A stretch of 58,551 nt of DNA from Candidatus Magasanikiibacteriota bacterium (lineage in GTDB: Bacteria > Patescibacteriota > Patescibacteriia > Magasanikbacterales > UBA922): assembly GCA_016207245.1 (NCBI GenBank), contig JACQQA010000008.1, positions 1 through 58,551 on the forward strand. Direction: 5' to 3'. Within the stretch, counting starts at the first letter, position 1; every line of letters begins with the position of its first letter. Of the stretch, positions 33,189 to 41,020 are shown in pieces. The position numbers and the translations under genes are program-made. Under the pieces are notes generated by a model, which was given only the letters and a program-made list of their open reading frames with translations, did not search any database and had not been told where the DNA came from.

Positions 33189-34394
33189 CTATTTTAGAAC
33201 GGCGACTGTACCACCCGGCAGTTCGCCCGGTCTGAGCATGTGTCGGTTTACGAGGGTTGCTCGAACTTTTACAGTTCTCGGTGCTGTCGGGTCGTCACCG
33301 CACCCCTTCTCTCGTCGTGTGTGTGCCCGTCGCCAGTGAATGGGGAGCGTGTACCCTCCCTTTTTGTCTCTGTCCGTCAGCACTAACCGACGTTCCTCGG
33401 CAGTGAGGAAATGTTCGGCCGTGACGGCGCAGACCATAGCACTGTCGGTGATGCATCCGCGCCTGCCATCGTGCGGTTGGACGGGTATGCGCCGGAATGG
33501 GAGCCGGATTTGTGGTGGAAGGGTTTCAAGGTAAGTGCAGAGATTGACTACCAACCTAATGGCGCTGTCGTACAGCCCCCATGGTTCGTCCTCGCCAGTT
33601 CGGGTTGGCAATCCGGCTTCTGTACGCATGTCGAAAGCGTGGTCGGTGACGTTACGCTCCGCAATGGCTTCGTATGGCAAACCCACAGATTCTACACCTT
33701 CACTATTGTGTTTGTGGCAGCAGTCACCCCACCAGCACGCCCAACGACGATAAGCATCGTTTGCCTTTTGCCATTTTTGCTGTCTCACCAGCCGTTCCAT
33801 TGTTTCTCTGGCTTGTCTGTGGCAATGGGCGTATACACCCATGAGTTCGGAAAACAGCATGATAAAGACGGGGCTCGTGTCTTTATCTTGGGTGTTCAGC
33901 GGTATGCGGGATGCAAGTATGCAATCGTAGGAAATTCCGCGGTCGATAAGCGGTTTATCCAATGCGATTGCAAAGGCGGAGAATGGCCAACCGACATCGT
34001 CCCAGCACAGCCCCCGCAGTGATGTGGCGGTAAGAAGCTGTGTGAGTTCTTCGGTAATATGAAACACTCGACGAGAAGAGCGTGTCCACACCGAAAGAAG
34101 ATAAGGGATTCTGGATAGACAGGTTAGCTGCTGAGCTGCTTTTTCGTGTCCGTCCGCGTCAGTGGTTGGGTTGGGAGGGATGAAACGTTCATCAATCCAA
34201 CCAGAGGGCTTTCCGTTGTTGCTCGACGCGAGCAATGACCTGCGGAAGTCTGGCGCGTGGATGAATGGTGAGTCAGGAAGAGGGTCTCGGACCCTAGCGG
34301 CTTTGTACATAGCCTTTCTTGCTGTGACAATGGCACAGCGGTCTTCCCAGCACCGCAGAGCTTCTTCTAGTCGCCACGCCATTTGGCCTTTCAT
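33189..34394 (-). CDS. Hypothetical protein, GC-rich, strong Shine-Dalgarno
   Basis: 401 aa from ATG 34394, chosen for the perfect AAGGAGG 5-6 bases upstream (upstream in-frame codons would extend it to 34445). Trp-, Arg- and Cys-rich: MAWRLEEALRCWEDRC, SGWIDERFIPPNP, RRWACWWGDCCHKH, RREKGCGDDPTAPRTVKVRATLVNRHMLRPGELPGG. No recognised domain or membrane span. Codon use is GC-richer than its neighbours and the ribosome-binding site is unlike most genes here, suggesting transfer. Confidence 0.65.
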   Translation of the reverse strand: MKGQMAWRLEEALRCWEDRCAIVTARKAMYKAARVRDPLPDSPFIHAPDFRRSLLASSNNGKPSGWIDERFIPPNPTTDADGHEKAAQQLTCLSRIPYLLSVWTRSSRRVFHITEELTQLLTATSLRGLCWDDVGWPFSAFAIALDKPLIDRGISYDCILASRIPLNTQDKDTSPVFIMLFSELMGVYAHCHRQARETMERLVRQQKWQKANDAYRRWACWWGDCCHKHNSEGVESVGLPYEAIAERNVTDHAFDMRTEAGLPTRTGEDEPWGLYDSAIRLVVNLCTYLETLPPQIRLPFRRIPVQPHDGRRGCITDSAMVCAVTAEHFLTAEERRLVLTDRDKKGGYTLPIHWRRAHTRREKGCGDDPTAPRTVKVRATLVNRHMLRPGELPGGTVAVLK

Positions 34395-34466
34395 GAGATC
34401 CTCCTTATCTTTGTTGGCAGTCGGTTTATAAAATATAAAGAACATCTATTACTGTATCTTACCTTC

Positions 34467-34496
34467 ATTATATACACATTTTTTTGTTTTTGTCAA
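34467..34496 (-). promoter_or_regulatory. Promoter of the 401-aa gene
   Basis: Minus strand TTGACA (34496-34491), 18-bp spacer, TATAAT (34472-34467), about 70 bases before the start codon. Confidence 0.75.
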
Positions 34497-34538
34497 GACC
34501 TTGACTAAATCTTTATTTTCCGTCAAAATAACCGCGTT

Positions 34539-35624
34539 ATGGAACATGTTGCGCATATCAGTAAAAACAAACAAACATTGGAATTGCGGTTCGCGATTTT
34601 GAAATTGATCCGCGAATGGTTTTGGTCGCAAGGATTTACCGAAGTTGAAACGCCGAATATCGTCAAAGTCCCCGGGCAAGAACCATATCTTTCGCCGATG
34701 CCGGTAAAGTTGCATAATGAGCAAGGCGAGGAATTTTTTGGTTATCTCCATACTTCGCCGGAATATACCATGAAAAAAATGCTGGCGGCCGGTTTTGACA
34801 AGATTTTTTCTTTGGGGAAATGCTACCGCGATTACGAAAGTTTCGGCGGAACGCATAATCCGGAATTTACGATGCTGGAGTGGTATAGGGTGGAGAGTGA
34901 TTATAAAAAAATAATGGAGGATGTGGAGGAGTTGATCGGGTTTATTATACAGAAGTTGATGGAACATAGAACATTGAACATGGAACACCGAACGAAAGAT
35001 CTTTGCTCCATGCTCAATGCTCAATGTTCAATACGGGTTAGTATGAGCGATTTATGGGAGAAATTTGTCGAAGTGGATTTGGATGAGTGTCTGACGAGCG
35101 AGGCCATGTTGAGATTGTGCAGAGAAAAAAAATATGATGCGAAAGACAGCGAGAGCTATGAGGATTTGTTTTATCGGATATTTTTGAATGAGATTGAGCC
35201 GAAATTGAAAGAAGTGGGCGGTATAATTATTTATGATTATCCGGCAAAACTGGCGGCGCTGTCGCGTTTATCCGCGTCAGATCCGCGTTATGCCGAACGG
35301 TTTGAGGTTTATGTGAACGGTATAGAGTTGGCTAACGCTTTTTCCGAACTGACTGACACGGATGAGCAATTAAAACGTTTAAAAGAGGAACAAGAATTGA
35401 GACGAAAGCTCGGCAAAGAGGTTTATAATATAGATGAAGAATTTCTGTTAGCGGTCGGACAAATGCCAAAGTCAGCTGGCATTGCCTTGGGAGTTGATCG
35501 GCTGGTTCAGATCATTGCGGCCCTTCGGCATGGCTCCCCTCGGCCTGAGCTCGGGACGAAGGCAGGGCAAGTTTGCAAAAACATTGACGATGTGATAACA
35601 TTGCCAGCGAGTAAACTATTTTAA
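34539..35624 (+). CDS. epmA: EF-P lysine ligase (EpmA/PoxA/GenX-like, truncated LysRS)
   Basis: 361 aa. Class II synthetase core without the N-terminal anticodon-binding OB fold: RFAILKLIREWFWSQGFTEVETP (motif 1), SLGKCYRDYESFGGTHNPEFTMLEWYRV (motif 2) and GIALGVDRLVQIIA (motif 3). This is the layout of EpmA, which attaches beta-lysine to EF-P, and efp begins 1 base downstream. Two repetitive insertions are in frame: MEHRTLNMEHRTKDLCSML... (34962-35031) and LRHGSPRPELGTKAGQ (about 35519-35573), the latter just before the C-terminal NIDDVITLPASKLF. No EpmB is in the window. A stand-alone catalytic LysRS paralogue is the alternative. Confidence 0.85.
   Translation: MEHVAHISKNKQTLELRFAILKLIREWFWSQGFTEVETPNIVKVPGQEPYLSPMPVKLHNEQGEEFFGYLHTSPEYTMKKMLAAGFDKIFSLGKCYRDYESFGGTHNPEFTMLEWYRVESDYKKIMEDVEELIGFIIQKLMEHRTLNMEHRTKDLCSMLNAQCSIRVSMSDLWEKFVEVDLDECLTSEAMLRLCREKKYDAKDSESYEDLFYRIFLNEIEPKLKEVGGIIIYDYPAKLAALSRLSASDPRYAERFEVYVNGIELANAFSELTDTDEQLKRLKEEQELRRKLGKEVYNIDEEFLLAVGQMPKSAGIALGVDRLVQIIAALRHGSPRPELGTKAGQVCKNIDDVITLPASKLF
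34962..35031. repeat. Heptamer-iterated inverted repeat inserted in epmA
   Basis: Left arm GGAACAT AGAACAT TGAACAT GGAACAC CGAACGA; right arm TGCTCCA TGCTCAA TGCTCAA TGTTCAA. The inverted repeat encodes about 25 extra residues and preserves the frame. Confidence 0.9.
35519..35573. repeat. GC-type element inserted in epmA
   Basis: Contains the 27-base stretch (35537-35563) that is identical to 1676-1702 in the xer gene. Relative to the genes the two copies are in opposite orientation, so they encode unrelated peptides. Confidence 0.85.
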
Positions 35625-35625
35625 T

Positions 35626-36198
35626 ATGGGCGACACGACTGATATCCACAAAGGCGCGGTGATAAAACACAATAATGATTTGTATGTGGTTACTTTCGCG
35701 CAGTTTGTAAATCCGGGCAAGGGTTCGGCTTTTGTTAAAACAAAATTGAAAAGTATTTCTTCCGGCAAAGGCACGGAAATTACCTACAAAAGCGGCGAGT
35801 CGGTTGATACTGTAAGCGTTGAATATGTCAACATGCAATATTTATACAACAACACGCGGACGTATTCTTTCATGAACAAAGATACTTTTGAAACTGTTGA
35901 TGTTGGCGCGGATTTGCTCGGTGATGATGTAAAATTTTTAAAAGAAGGTTTGGAAGTGGTGATGGCCACGCACGAAGACCGCGTGGTTGCCATGCAGCTG
36001 CCGAAAAAAATTAAATATACGGTCAAAGACGCTCCGCCGGCGATTAAAGGCGACAGCGCGTCCGGCAATGTGACGAAAGAGATTGTTATGGATAATGGTT
36101 TGATAGTCTACGCGCCGATTTTTATTAAAGAAGGCGAGGAGATTCTCGTCAACACCGAGACCGGCGAGTATAGCGGGAGAGCGGGGGAAAATAGTTAG
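35626..36198 (+). CDS. efp: Elongation factor P
   Basis: 190 aa, three beta-barrel domains. Domain I loop NPGKGSAFVKTKL carries the modifiable lysine (Lys32), the target of EpmA-type enzymes; domain II begins MQYLYNN; the domain III segment GLIVYAPIFIKEGEEILVNTETGEYSGRA is normal. EF-P relieves ribosome stalling at polyproline. Coupled to epmA (TAA-T-ATG). Confidence 0.96.
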   Translation: MGDTTDIHKGAVIKHNNDLYVVTFAQFVNPGKGSAFVKTKLKSISSGKGTEITYKSGESVDTVSVEYVNMQYLYNNTRTYSFMNKDTFETVDVGADLLGDDVKFLKEGLEVVMATHEDRVVAMQLPKKIKYTVKDAPPAIKGDSASGNVTKEIVMDNGLIVYAPIFIKEGEEILVNTETGEYSGRAGENS

Positions 36199-36230
36199 TA
36201 AGTTGGTAAGTGAATAAGTGTGTAAGTAAA
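36194..36230. repeat. Single arm of tandem AGTNNGTA octamers
   Basis: AGTTAGTA AGTTGGTA AGTGAATA AGTGTGTA AGT, overlapping the efp stop codon. Same type as 18533-18572. Confidence 0.7.
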
Positions 36231-36253
36231 AATCCGCTGAGAGGCGGATTTTA
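36230..36253 (+). terminator. Bidirectional terminator between efp and the DUF1294 gene
   Basis: AAATCCGC (36230-36237) pairs with GCGGATTT (36244-36251); T-tract on the plus side, A-tract on the other. Confidence 0.75.
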
Positions 36254-36264
36254 TTTGTAAGTGT

Positions 36265-36552
36265 TTAGACTGCCGACAAAATCAAAAATATCTGAATCGC
36301 CAGAATTATTGCCAGTATCGCTTGGAACGATATTTTTTTCGTTTTATGCCGAAAGAAATGCATGCCAAGCAGGGTTCCGAGCGAACCGCCGATGAGGGCT
36401 GACAACCAAAGAGTTTTTTCGCTGACGCGGCGGCGGTTTAGCTGTGCTTTCATTTTATCAACGCCGATGTAAAAAAAGCTGATTAAATTTATCAGCAGAA
36501 AATATAAAAGCAAGATTTGAGTTGGCAGATTAAGTTCTAAAAACCAGCGCAT
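36265..36552 (-). CDS. DUF1294 small membrane protein
   Basis: 95 aa from Met at 36552 (MRWFLELNLPTQILLLYFLLIN). Three hydrophobic spans and the DUF1294 pattern FFYIGVDKMKAQLNRRRVSEKTLWLSALIGGSLGTLLGMHFFRHKTKKISF. The longer in-frame ORF to 36669 was rejected because its extra residues (SRRHCEDPAMAGDEAVQS) come from the repeat at 36563-36612. Function unknown. Confidence 0.8.
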   Translation of the reverse strand: MRWFLELNLPTQILLLYFLLINLISFFYIGVDKMKAQLNRRRVSEKTLWLSALIGGSLGTLLGMHFFRHKTKKISFQAILAIILAIQIFLILSAV

Positions 36553-36562
36553 AGAAATTGTG

Positions 36563-36612
36563 AGAGACTGGACTGCTTCGTCCCCCGCCATGGCGGGGTC
36601 CTCGCAATGACG
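36563..36612. repeat. TGCTTCGTC...CCTCGCAATGAC element with CCCCGCCATGGCGGGG core
   Basis: Composite: GACTGCTTCGTC and TCCTCGCAATGAC ends as in 58422-58517, enclosing the perfect palindrome CCCCGCCATGGCGGGG (36583-36598). It lies directly before the DUF1294 start. Confidence 0.85.
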
Positions 36613-36625
36613 GCGCGATTCACCG

Positions 36626-37165
36626 TCAATTTGTATGATGAAATTTGCGGTCTTGTTCGGCAAGCTCAATCAGGGCTTGGCGTACTTCATTTGGGCTGGG
36701 AATATCGCGGAAGATAATTTGGGAATTGTCAGAAGAGGTTTTAACGTATAGATTGCCATATTTAAACATCGTGGCGAAGAAACCGGAGGTCTCCACGGTG
36801 ACGTCTTGAATATTATACAGATCAAGCTCGGAAATTGTGCGAGAGAATAGCCCATGCTGTTCAATGTCAACAATGCGGTCGTTGGTGACGATCCAGAGGT
36901 CAAGATAAAAATCAATAAATTGGCCGTAGAAAAATAAGTAGATGCTTAAATAAAATATACTGGCGAATAACACTAAAACCGGATAAGACAGTTGGCCGGT
37001 TAGAAGCTGTGGAAAGAGATTATTAACTAAAAAATACATCGCGACTGGCACCAATAGCAATATAATAAAAACACCAAGAATCGGCAAAAAAGTCAGCGGA
37101 TGACGGCGCAGGTAATATTCGATTTTTTCGTACGGTTTTTGTTTTATGAGATGCGCTACCTGCAT
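36626..37165 (-). CDS. Bacterial PH-domain membrane protein
   Basis: 179 aa from Met at 37165 (MQVAHLIKQKPYEKIEYYLRRHP), one base after the stop of the upstream gene. Two hydrophobic spans (about 24-48 and 57-80) are followed by a bPH2-type domain: WIVTNDRIVDIEQHGLFSRTISELDLYNIQDVTVETSGFFATMFKYGNLYVKT. Such proteins are membrane-associated; role unknown. Confidence 0.82.
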   Translation of the reverse strand: MQVAHLIKQKPYEKIEYYLRRHPLTFLPILGVFIILLLVPVAMYFLVNNLFPQLLTGQLSYPVLVLFASIFYLSIYLFFYGQFIDFYLDLWIVTNDRIVDIEQHGLFSRTISELDLYNIQDVTVETSGFFATMFKYGNLYVKTSSDNSQIIFRDIPSPNEVRQALIELAEQDRKFHHTN

Positions 37166-37166
37166 A

Positions 37167-37427
37167 TTAAAACTGAAATATATTTGAAATCCAGTTGCTG
37201 TTGAATAAAACAACCGGAGTTTGCCAGTCTATTTCAATCAGCAATTGTTGGGTAAAATACAGAGTGAGAATAGTCAAGGAAAAAATAAAAAAAGAGATGA
37301 TAAAACTCACCAGTGTAAATGAGGCGGTTTCCAGAACGTGATAAAAGTTTAAAATTGAAAATACAGCAAAAATCGCCAAAAAAATCAGGTAGGCGAAGAG
37401 GAAAAAGTAGAGAGGAACGGTTAGCAT
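37167..37427 (-). CDS. Small membrane protein upstream of the PH-domain gene
   Basis: 86 aa with two long hydrophobic segments (about 4-27 and 36-62) and a polar C-terminus (EIDWQTPVVLFNSNWISNIFQF). Coupled to the PH-domain gene (TAA-T-ATG). No family recognised. Confidence 0.6.
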   Translation of the reverse strand: MLTVPLYFFLFAYLIFLAIFAVFSILNFYHVLETASFTLVSFIISFFIFSLTILTLYFTQQLLIEIDWQTPVVLFNSNWISNIFQF

Positions 37428-37430
37428 ACG

Positions 37431-37536
37431 AAATGTCTAATGTCTAATTTCTAATTACAAATAAAATTTCCAACGTCAATTTTTATTGGGCATTTGTCAT
37501 TTTATTAGAAATTTGACATTTGGAATTAGAAATTTT
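37431..37536. repeat. Inverted repeat with heptamer-iterated arms (AATGTCT type)
   Basis: Left arm AATGTCT AATGTCT AATTTCT AATTACA; right arm TTAGAAATTTGACATTTGGAATTAGAAATTT. It occupies the whole gap between ruvB and the membrane-protein gene and touches the ruvB stop codon. Confidence 0.85.
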
Positions 37537-38587
37537 AAAGCAGTTCTTCTTGCGGTCTATATTTGTTTTCCACATTTAAGTGTTTGTACGCTTCTCTCGT
37601 TGCTTTTCTTCCTCTCGGCGTGCGTTCCAGCATACCGATTTGCATCAAATATGGCTCATAGACCGATTCAATCGTATCCATTTCCTCGGCAATCGCGGCG
37701 GACAGAGTGTTGAGGCCGACTGGACCGCCGGAAAATTTGTGGATAATCGCGTGGAGAATTTTTCGGTCAACTTCATCCAGCCCGTGCTGGTCAACATTAA
37801 GCATATCAAGAGCTGATTGGGCGGCTTGTTTATGTATTCTACCACCAAATCTGACTTCCGCGAAATCACGCACTCGTTTTAACAAGCGATTGGCGACGCG
37901 CGGGGTGCGGCGGGAGCGCGCGGCGATTAGGGAAACCGCCTCGGGTTCAATTTCCGCGGACAAGATTTTAGCATTGCGGTTAACGATTTTTTCAATATCT
38001 TCCGGCTCATAAAAATTCAAATGGAAAACATGGCCGAACCGATCGCGCAACGGGCTGGAGAGCAAACTGATTTTGGTTGTGGCGCCGATCAGCGTAAATT
38101 TATTCAAGGGCATGCGCATCGTGCGCGCGGCCGGGCCTTTGCCGATAATGATATCAACCGCGAAGTCCTCCATTGCCGCGTATAAAACTTCTTCAATGGT
38201 TTTGTTCATGCGATGGATTTCGTCAATAAATAAAACATCACCCTCTTCCAAGTTAGACAAAATTGCCGCCAGGTCGCCCACTCGTTCCAGCGCCGGACCG
38301 GCCGTTACTTTAATGTTGCCGCCCATTTCTCTGGCGATAATATTTGCTAAAGTTGTTTTTCCCAGTCCGGGGTTGCCGTAAAGCAAGATATGTTCAATCG
38401 GTTCATTGCGTTTTTGCGCGGCTTCAATGGAAATATTTAGCGGTTCTTTGATCTGGTTTTGGCCGACAAAATCAACCAGTGTTTGGGGACGGAGGGTAAC
38501 CTCTATTTTTTCTTCGCCGTCTTCTGTCTTGGCGCTAACGATTCTAGGAGCAAGATTTTCGTCTAATTGGTAGATTTCTTCGTCCAT
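37535..38587 (-). CDS. ruvB: Holliday junction branch migration ATPase RuvB
   Basis: 350 aa from Met at 38587. RuvB hallmarks: LRPQTLVDFVGQNQIKEPL, Walker A GNPGLGKT (71-78), Walker B LFIDEIHRMNKTIEEVLY, sensor 1 TLIGATTKISLLSSPLRDRFG, arginine-finger region and a C-terminal winged helix (GGPVGLNTLSAAIAEEMDTIESVYEPYLMQIGMLERTPRGRKAT). It drives branch migration with RuvA, which is not encoded adjacently. Met eight codons into the longer frame was chosen for the conserved N-terminus. Confidence 0.97.
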   Translation of the reverse strand: MDEEIYQLDENLAPRIVSAKTEDGEEKIEVTLRPQTLVDFVGQNQIKEPLNISIEAAQKRNEPIEHILLYGNPGLGKTTLANIIAREMGGNIKVTAGPALERVGDLAAILSNLEEGDVLFIDEIHRMNKTIEEVLYAAMEDFAVDIIIGKGPAARTMRMPLNKFTLIGATTKISLLSSPLRDRFGHVFHLNFYEPEDIEKIVNRNAKILSAEIEPEAVSLIAARSRRTPRVANRLLKRVRDFAEVRFGGRIHKQAAQSALDMLNVDQHGLDEVDRKILHAIIHKFSGGPVGLNTLSAAIAEEMDTIESVYEPYLMQIGMLERTPRGRKATREAYKHLNVENKYRPQEELL

Positions 38588-38618
38588 AATGCTTGTATTG
38601 TACAGCAAGAAAGTGGTG

Positions 38619-38647
38619 TTGACAAGGTTGATGATTTGTTGTATGAT
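38619..38647 (+). promoter_or_regulatory. Promoter of the 258-aa gene
   Basis: TTGACA (38619-38624), 17-bp spacer, TATGAT (38642-38647). The ~80-base leader has a hairpin (TGGGC/GCCCA, 38703-38721) just before the GAGGAGG ribosome-binding site. Confidence 0.75.
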
Positions 38648-38734
38648 ATATTATTCTTCTCATGGTGGGAGGGATACCTGTCCCGGGTATAGGGAAAACT
38701 TTTGGGCGATAAAAAAGCCCAGAGGAGGTTCGTC

Positions 38735-39511
38735 ATGGTTAGTCCATTGGTGAGAGTAAAGGATTATACAATGGGGCAGTTGGCGGCTTTGGTTCACAAG
38801 GTGGAGCGTGCGGGAGCCACTGTGGACGAGGTGCTGGCAGATTCCAAACTGCTGAAGGTGGTCGGTGCCGATGACATTTCGGCTCCATACTTCACCCGCC
38901 TCGTTACCGAAGAGTCGATCGTGTCGGCTCTCAGCCATGCGATGTCGGAGCAGGAGGCGGGAAAGCTGTGCGAGGCCGGACTGAAATGCGCGGTGGATCA
39001 CTTCGACTATCACGGCTCCCCGTTCTGGACGTCTCGCGCCGGCTTCACACTGAGGTCGCACGCGGTCAAGCTGGGATCCTGCTACCAGGATTTTCAGTAC
39101 TTGCATGGCTGGGACTTTGAGGACCGTCCCACCACTGACTCGGTGCTGTTCTGTCCGCCCCGTCTGGTTCCTGACAGTTTGGGCAAGAACGTGGACAAGC
39201 AGATGGTCTTGCTGGCCAAACTGCGGGAGAAGTTCGGTCTGCCGGCTTACTTCTTCAACTCCTTCGGCGAGTCGTCCACGCTGTCTGGCATCATCCTGAC
39301 AAACTACAACCAGACAGGTGAATGCGTCCCGTTGAATGGGCTGTGGGTGCGCACCAACACCCGCCTCCGCGGCGGTGGCGGCCGGCTCGGTCTCGGCGGC
39401 TTCAGCCGCGATGGCTTGGGCTGCGACGACTGGGGCTGGGGCGGTGCCGGCAGCAGCATCGGTTGTCTCGCTCCGGGGGTGGTGGACTTGGGGAAGTCCG
39501 CCAACCTGTAG
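38735..39511 (+). CDS. Hypothetical protein, GC-rich, strong Shine-Dalgarno
   Basis: 258 aa from ATG 38735 preceded by GAGGAGG. Residues 1-200 are a soluble mixed alpha/beta sequence (MVSPLVRVKDYTMGQLAALV, GLKCAVDHFDYHGSPFWTSR, ILTNYNQTGECVPLNGLWV). Residues ~205-258 are a Gly/Trp/Arg low-complexity tail (RLRGGGGRLGLGGFSRDGLG). GC-rich codon use differs from neighbouring ruvB and trxB. No known family; probably acquired. Confidence 0.65.
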   Translation: MVSPLVRVKDYTMGQLAALVHKVERAGATVDEVLADSKLLKVVGADDISAPYFTRLVTEESIVSALSHAMSEQEAGKLCEAGLKCAVDHFDYHGSPFWTSRAGFTLRSHAVKLGSCYQDFQYLHGWDFEDRPTTDSVLFCPPRLVPDSLGKNVDKQMVLLAKLREKFGLPAYFFNSFGESSTLSGIILTNYNQTGECVPLNGLWVRTNTRLRGGGGRLGLGGFSRDGLGCDDWGWGGAGSSIGCLAPGVVDLGKSANL

Positions 39512-39561
39512 AACGTGTGGTGTATTTGGTACCAAACGGTACCCTGTACACCCGAACCCCT

Positions 39562-39599
39562 GAACCCCCGTGCTTCGCGCCGGGGGTTCTTGTCTTTTA
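39562..39599 (+). terminator. Intrinsic terminator
   Basis: GAACCCCCG (39562-39570) pairs with CGGGGGTTC (39581-39589) over a 10-base loop, then TTGTCTTTT. Confidence 0.85.
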
Positions 39600-39641
39600 T
39601 ATAACAACCGCCGTGTTTTGCGGACGAAAACAAAAAAGAGA

Positions 39642-39782
39642 ATGTTTGCAAGAATAGAAATCCATTCGACTAAAGGAAATCTGTGTTCTTATTTAGGATT
39701 AGTGAAGCATGGAAATTGTTTTGAGTTGAAGCAGAGAATTTTGGAAAGTCAAAAATCTGCTGACGCGGGTTTTAGCTGTTGA
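39642..39782 (+). CDS. Possible short ORF in the gap before trxB
   Basis: 46 aa (MFARIEIHSTKGNLCSYLGL...). It has no Shine-Dalgarno, promoter or recognisable similarity. The rest of 39600-39885 shows nothing else I can support, so this stretch may simply be non-coding. Confidence 0.25.
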   Translation: MFARIEIHSTKGNLCSYLGLVKHGNCFELKQRILESQKSADAGFSC

Positions 39783-39885
39783 TGGAAGTCGCCGTCATTA
39801 ATATTTTTTTCGGGCTGGTTTTGAGCGGAGATGGTGCGCTTGTTTTCATTGTCAAATATTCTATAGTGGTCTGTTGTGTGTTTGG

Positions 39886-40890
39886 TTATGAAAGGGATCC
39901 TTCATCCGCTGTGGCGGATTCAGGATGGAGCTCACTGTGACGCTCGCTCCACTTATTAATATACTCAATCGCGCTTAAGGCGGCAGTGACGCCGTGGCCG
40001 GCGGAGATGGCGATTTGTTTGAAAGGGATGTTCGTAACATCGCCGGCGGCGAAGATTCCCGGGCAGTCGGTCTGGCATTTGATGTTCACTTCAATTTCGC
40101 CGAGCGGATTTTTTTTGCCGCAGGCGACAAAATCAGAATTTGGCAGCTGGCCGATATGCACCATTACGCCGTCAACCGCGATTTCTTTGGTTTTATTTTT
40201 CGCGGTATCAAGATATTTTATGCCGGAGACATTTTCTTTTCCCAGAATTTCTTTCGTGTCAGCGCCGTAAATTATTTCAATATTCGGCAATGATTTAACT
40301 TTTTCAATTAAAATATCTTCGCCTTTGGGAAATCCGCCTTTACTTTCTCTATTATTAGGATAGCGGGTAATTAAAAAAAGTTTTTTCGCGATGCCGGACA
40401 TCATCAGCGCCGATTCAAGAGCGGCATTGCCCGCGCCGACGGTTACCGTTGTCTTGCCTCTAAAAAGCGGGCCGTCGCAGGTGGTGCAATAAGTAACGCC
40501 TTTGCCGCGCAATTCTTTTTCTCTCGGGATATTCAGCGTCCGCGGATGAATGCCGCTTGCCACGAGCACGGCTTTGGTTTTATAGATTTTTTCTTTGCCA
40601 TTGGCATCGCGCGCGGTGACGATGTGGTGGTTTTTTTCTGTTTTGATTCCGATTATTTGATAACCGATGTCAGTCGGCACGCTGTAAGATTTGACATGAT
40701 TGTACATATCCTGCGCCAGTTTGAAGCCGTTGGTTTCAATCTGTCCGGGCCAATTATTTATAATTCCGGATTGCGCGACCTCGCCGCCAATGTCTTTGGT
40801 GACGATGATTTGATTCAAATTTCTTCTCGCGCCGTAGATGGCTGCCGAACAGCCGGCCGCCGCCGCGCCAATGATTACGAGGTCGTACAT
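39886..40890 (-). CDS. trxB: Thioredoxin reductase (NAD(P)H/FAD)
   Basis: 334 aa. FAD site YDLVIIGAAAAGCSAAIYGARRN, redox pair in GVTYCTTCDGPLF (Cys ~138 and ~141), NADPH site VGAGNAALESALM and C-terminal GIFAAGDVTNIPFKQIAISAGHG. It reduces thioredoxin, which keeps RNR and other thiol enzymes reduced. AALSAIEYINKW is the normal end; the following SERHSELHPESATADEGSLS is encoded by a repetitive element that replaced the original stop. Confidence 0.93.
   Translation of the reverse strand: MYDLVIIGAAAAGCSAAIYGARRNLNQIIVTKDIGGEVAQSGIINNWPGQIETNGFKLAQDMYNHVKSYSVPTDIGYQIIGIKTEKNHHIVTARDANGKEKIYKTKAVLVASGIHPRTLNIPREKELRGKGVTYCTTCDGPLFRGKTTVTVGAGNAALESALMMSGIAKKLFLITRYPNNRESKGGFPKGEDILIEKVKSLPNIEIIYGADTKEILGKENVSGIKYLDTAKNKTKEIAVDGVMVHIGQLPNSDFVACGKKNPLGEIEVNIKCQTDCPGIFAAGDVTNIPFKQIAISAGHGVTAALSAIEYINKWSERHSELHPESATADEGSLS
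39889..39955. repeat. GGATCCTTCATCCGC... element at the trxB 3' end
   Basis: GGGATCCTTCATCCGCTGTG ... GGATTCAGGATGG with inverted GGAGCTCACTGTGACGCTCG. It extends the TrxB C-terminus by about 20 residues. Its GGGATCC start is shared with the rpe insertion at 41371. Confidence 0.7.
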
Positions 40891-40904
40891 AGTTTTACAT
40901 GATA

Positions 40905-41020
40905 CAGAATACAGATAACAGAATACATCCGCGTTTGATTTTACGCCCCAACACCCGCTCGTTGCATTCTGTTATCTGGTAACTGTATTTGTGCAACGTT
41001 ATCTGGTTTCTGTATTCTGT
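40905..41020. repeat. Compound inverted repeat with heptamer-iterated arms (CAGAATN type)
   Basis: Left arm CAGAATA CAGATAA CAGAATA; two right arms, TGCATTC TGTTATC TGGTAAC TGTATTT and GTTATC TGGTTTC TGTATTC. The loop CGTTTGATTTTAC matches the element at 2115-2213. It also supplies the last codons of rpe (GQNTETR-stop). Confidence 0.85.

Noticed and set aside
36265-36669. 134-aa ORF as the DUF1294 protein
   Set aside because: The first 39 residues derive from a repetitive element and overlap the upstream gene; Met at 36552 fits the family.
38660-39607. 315-aa minus-strand ORF opposite the 258-aa gene
   Set aside because: Low-complexity shadow frame lacking initiation signals, while the plus strand has promoter, Shine-Dalgarno and terminator.
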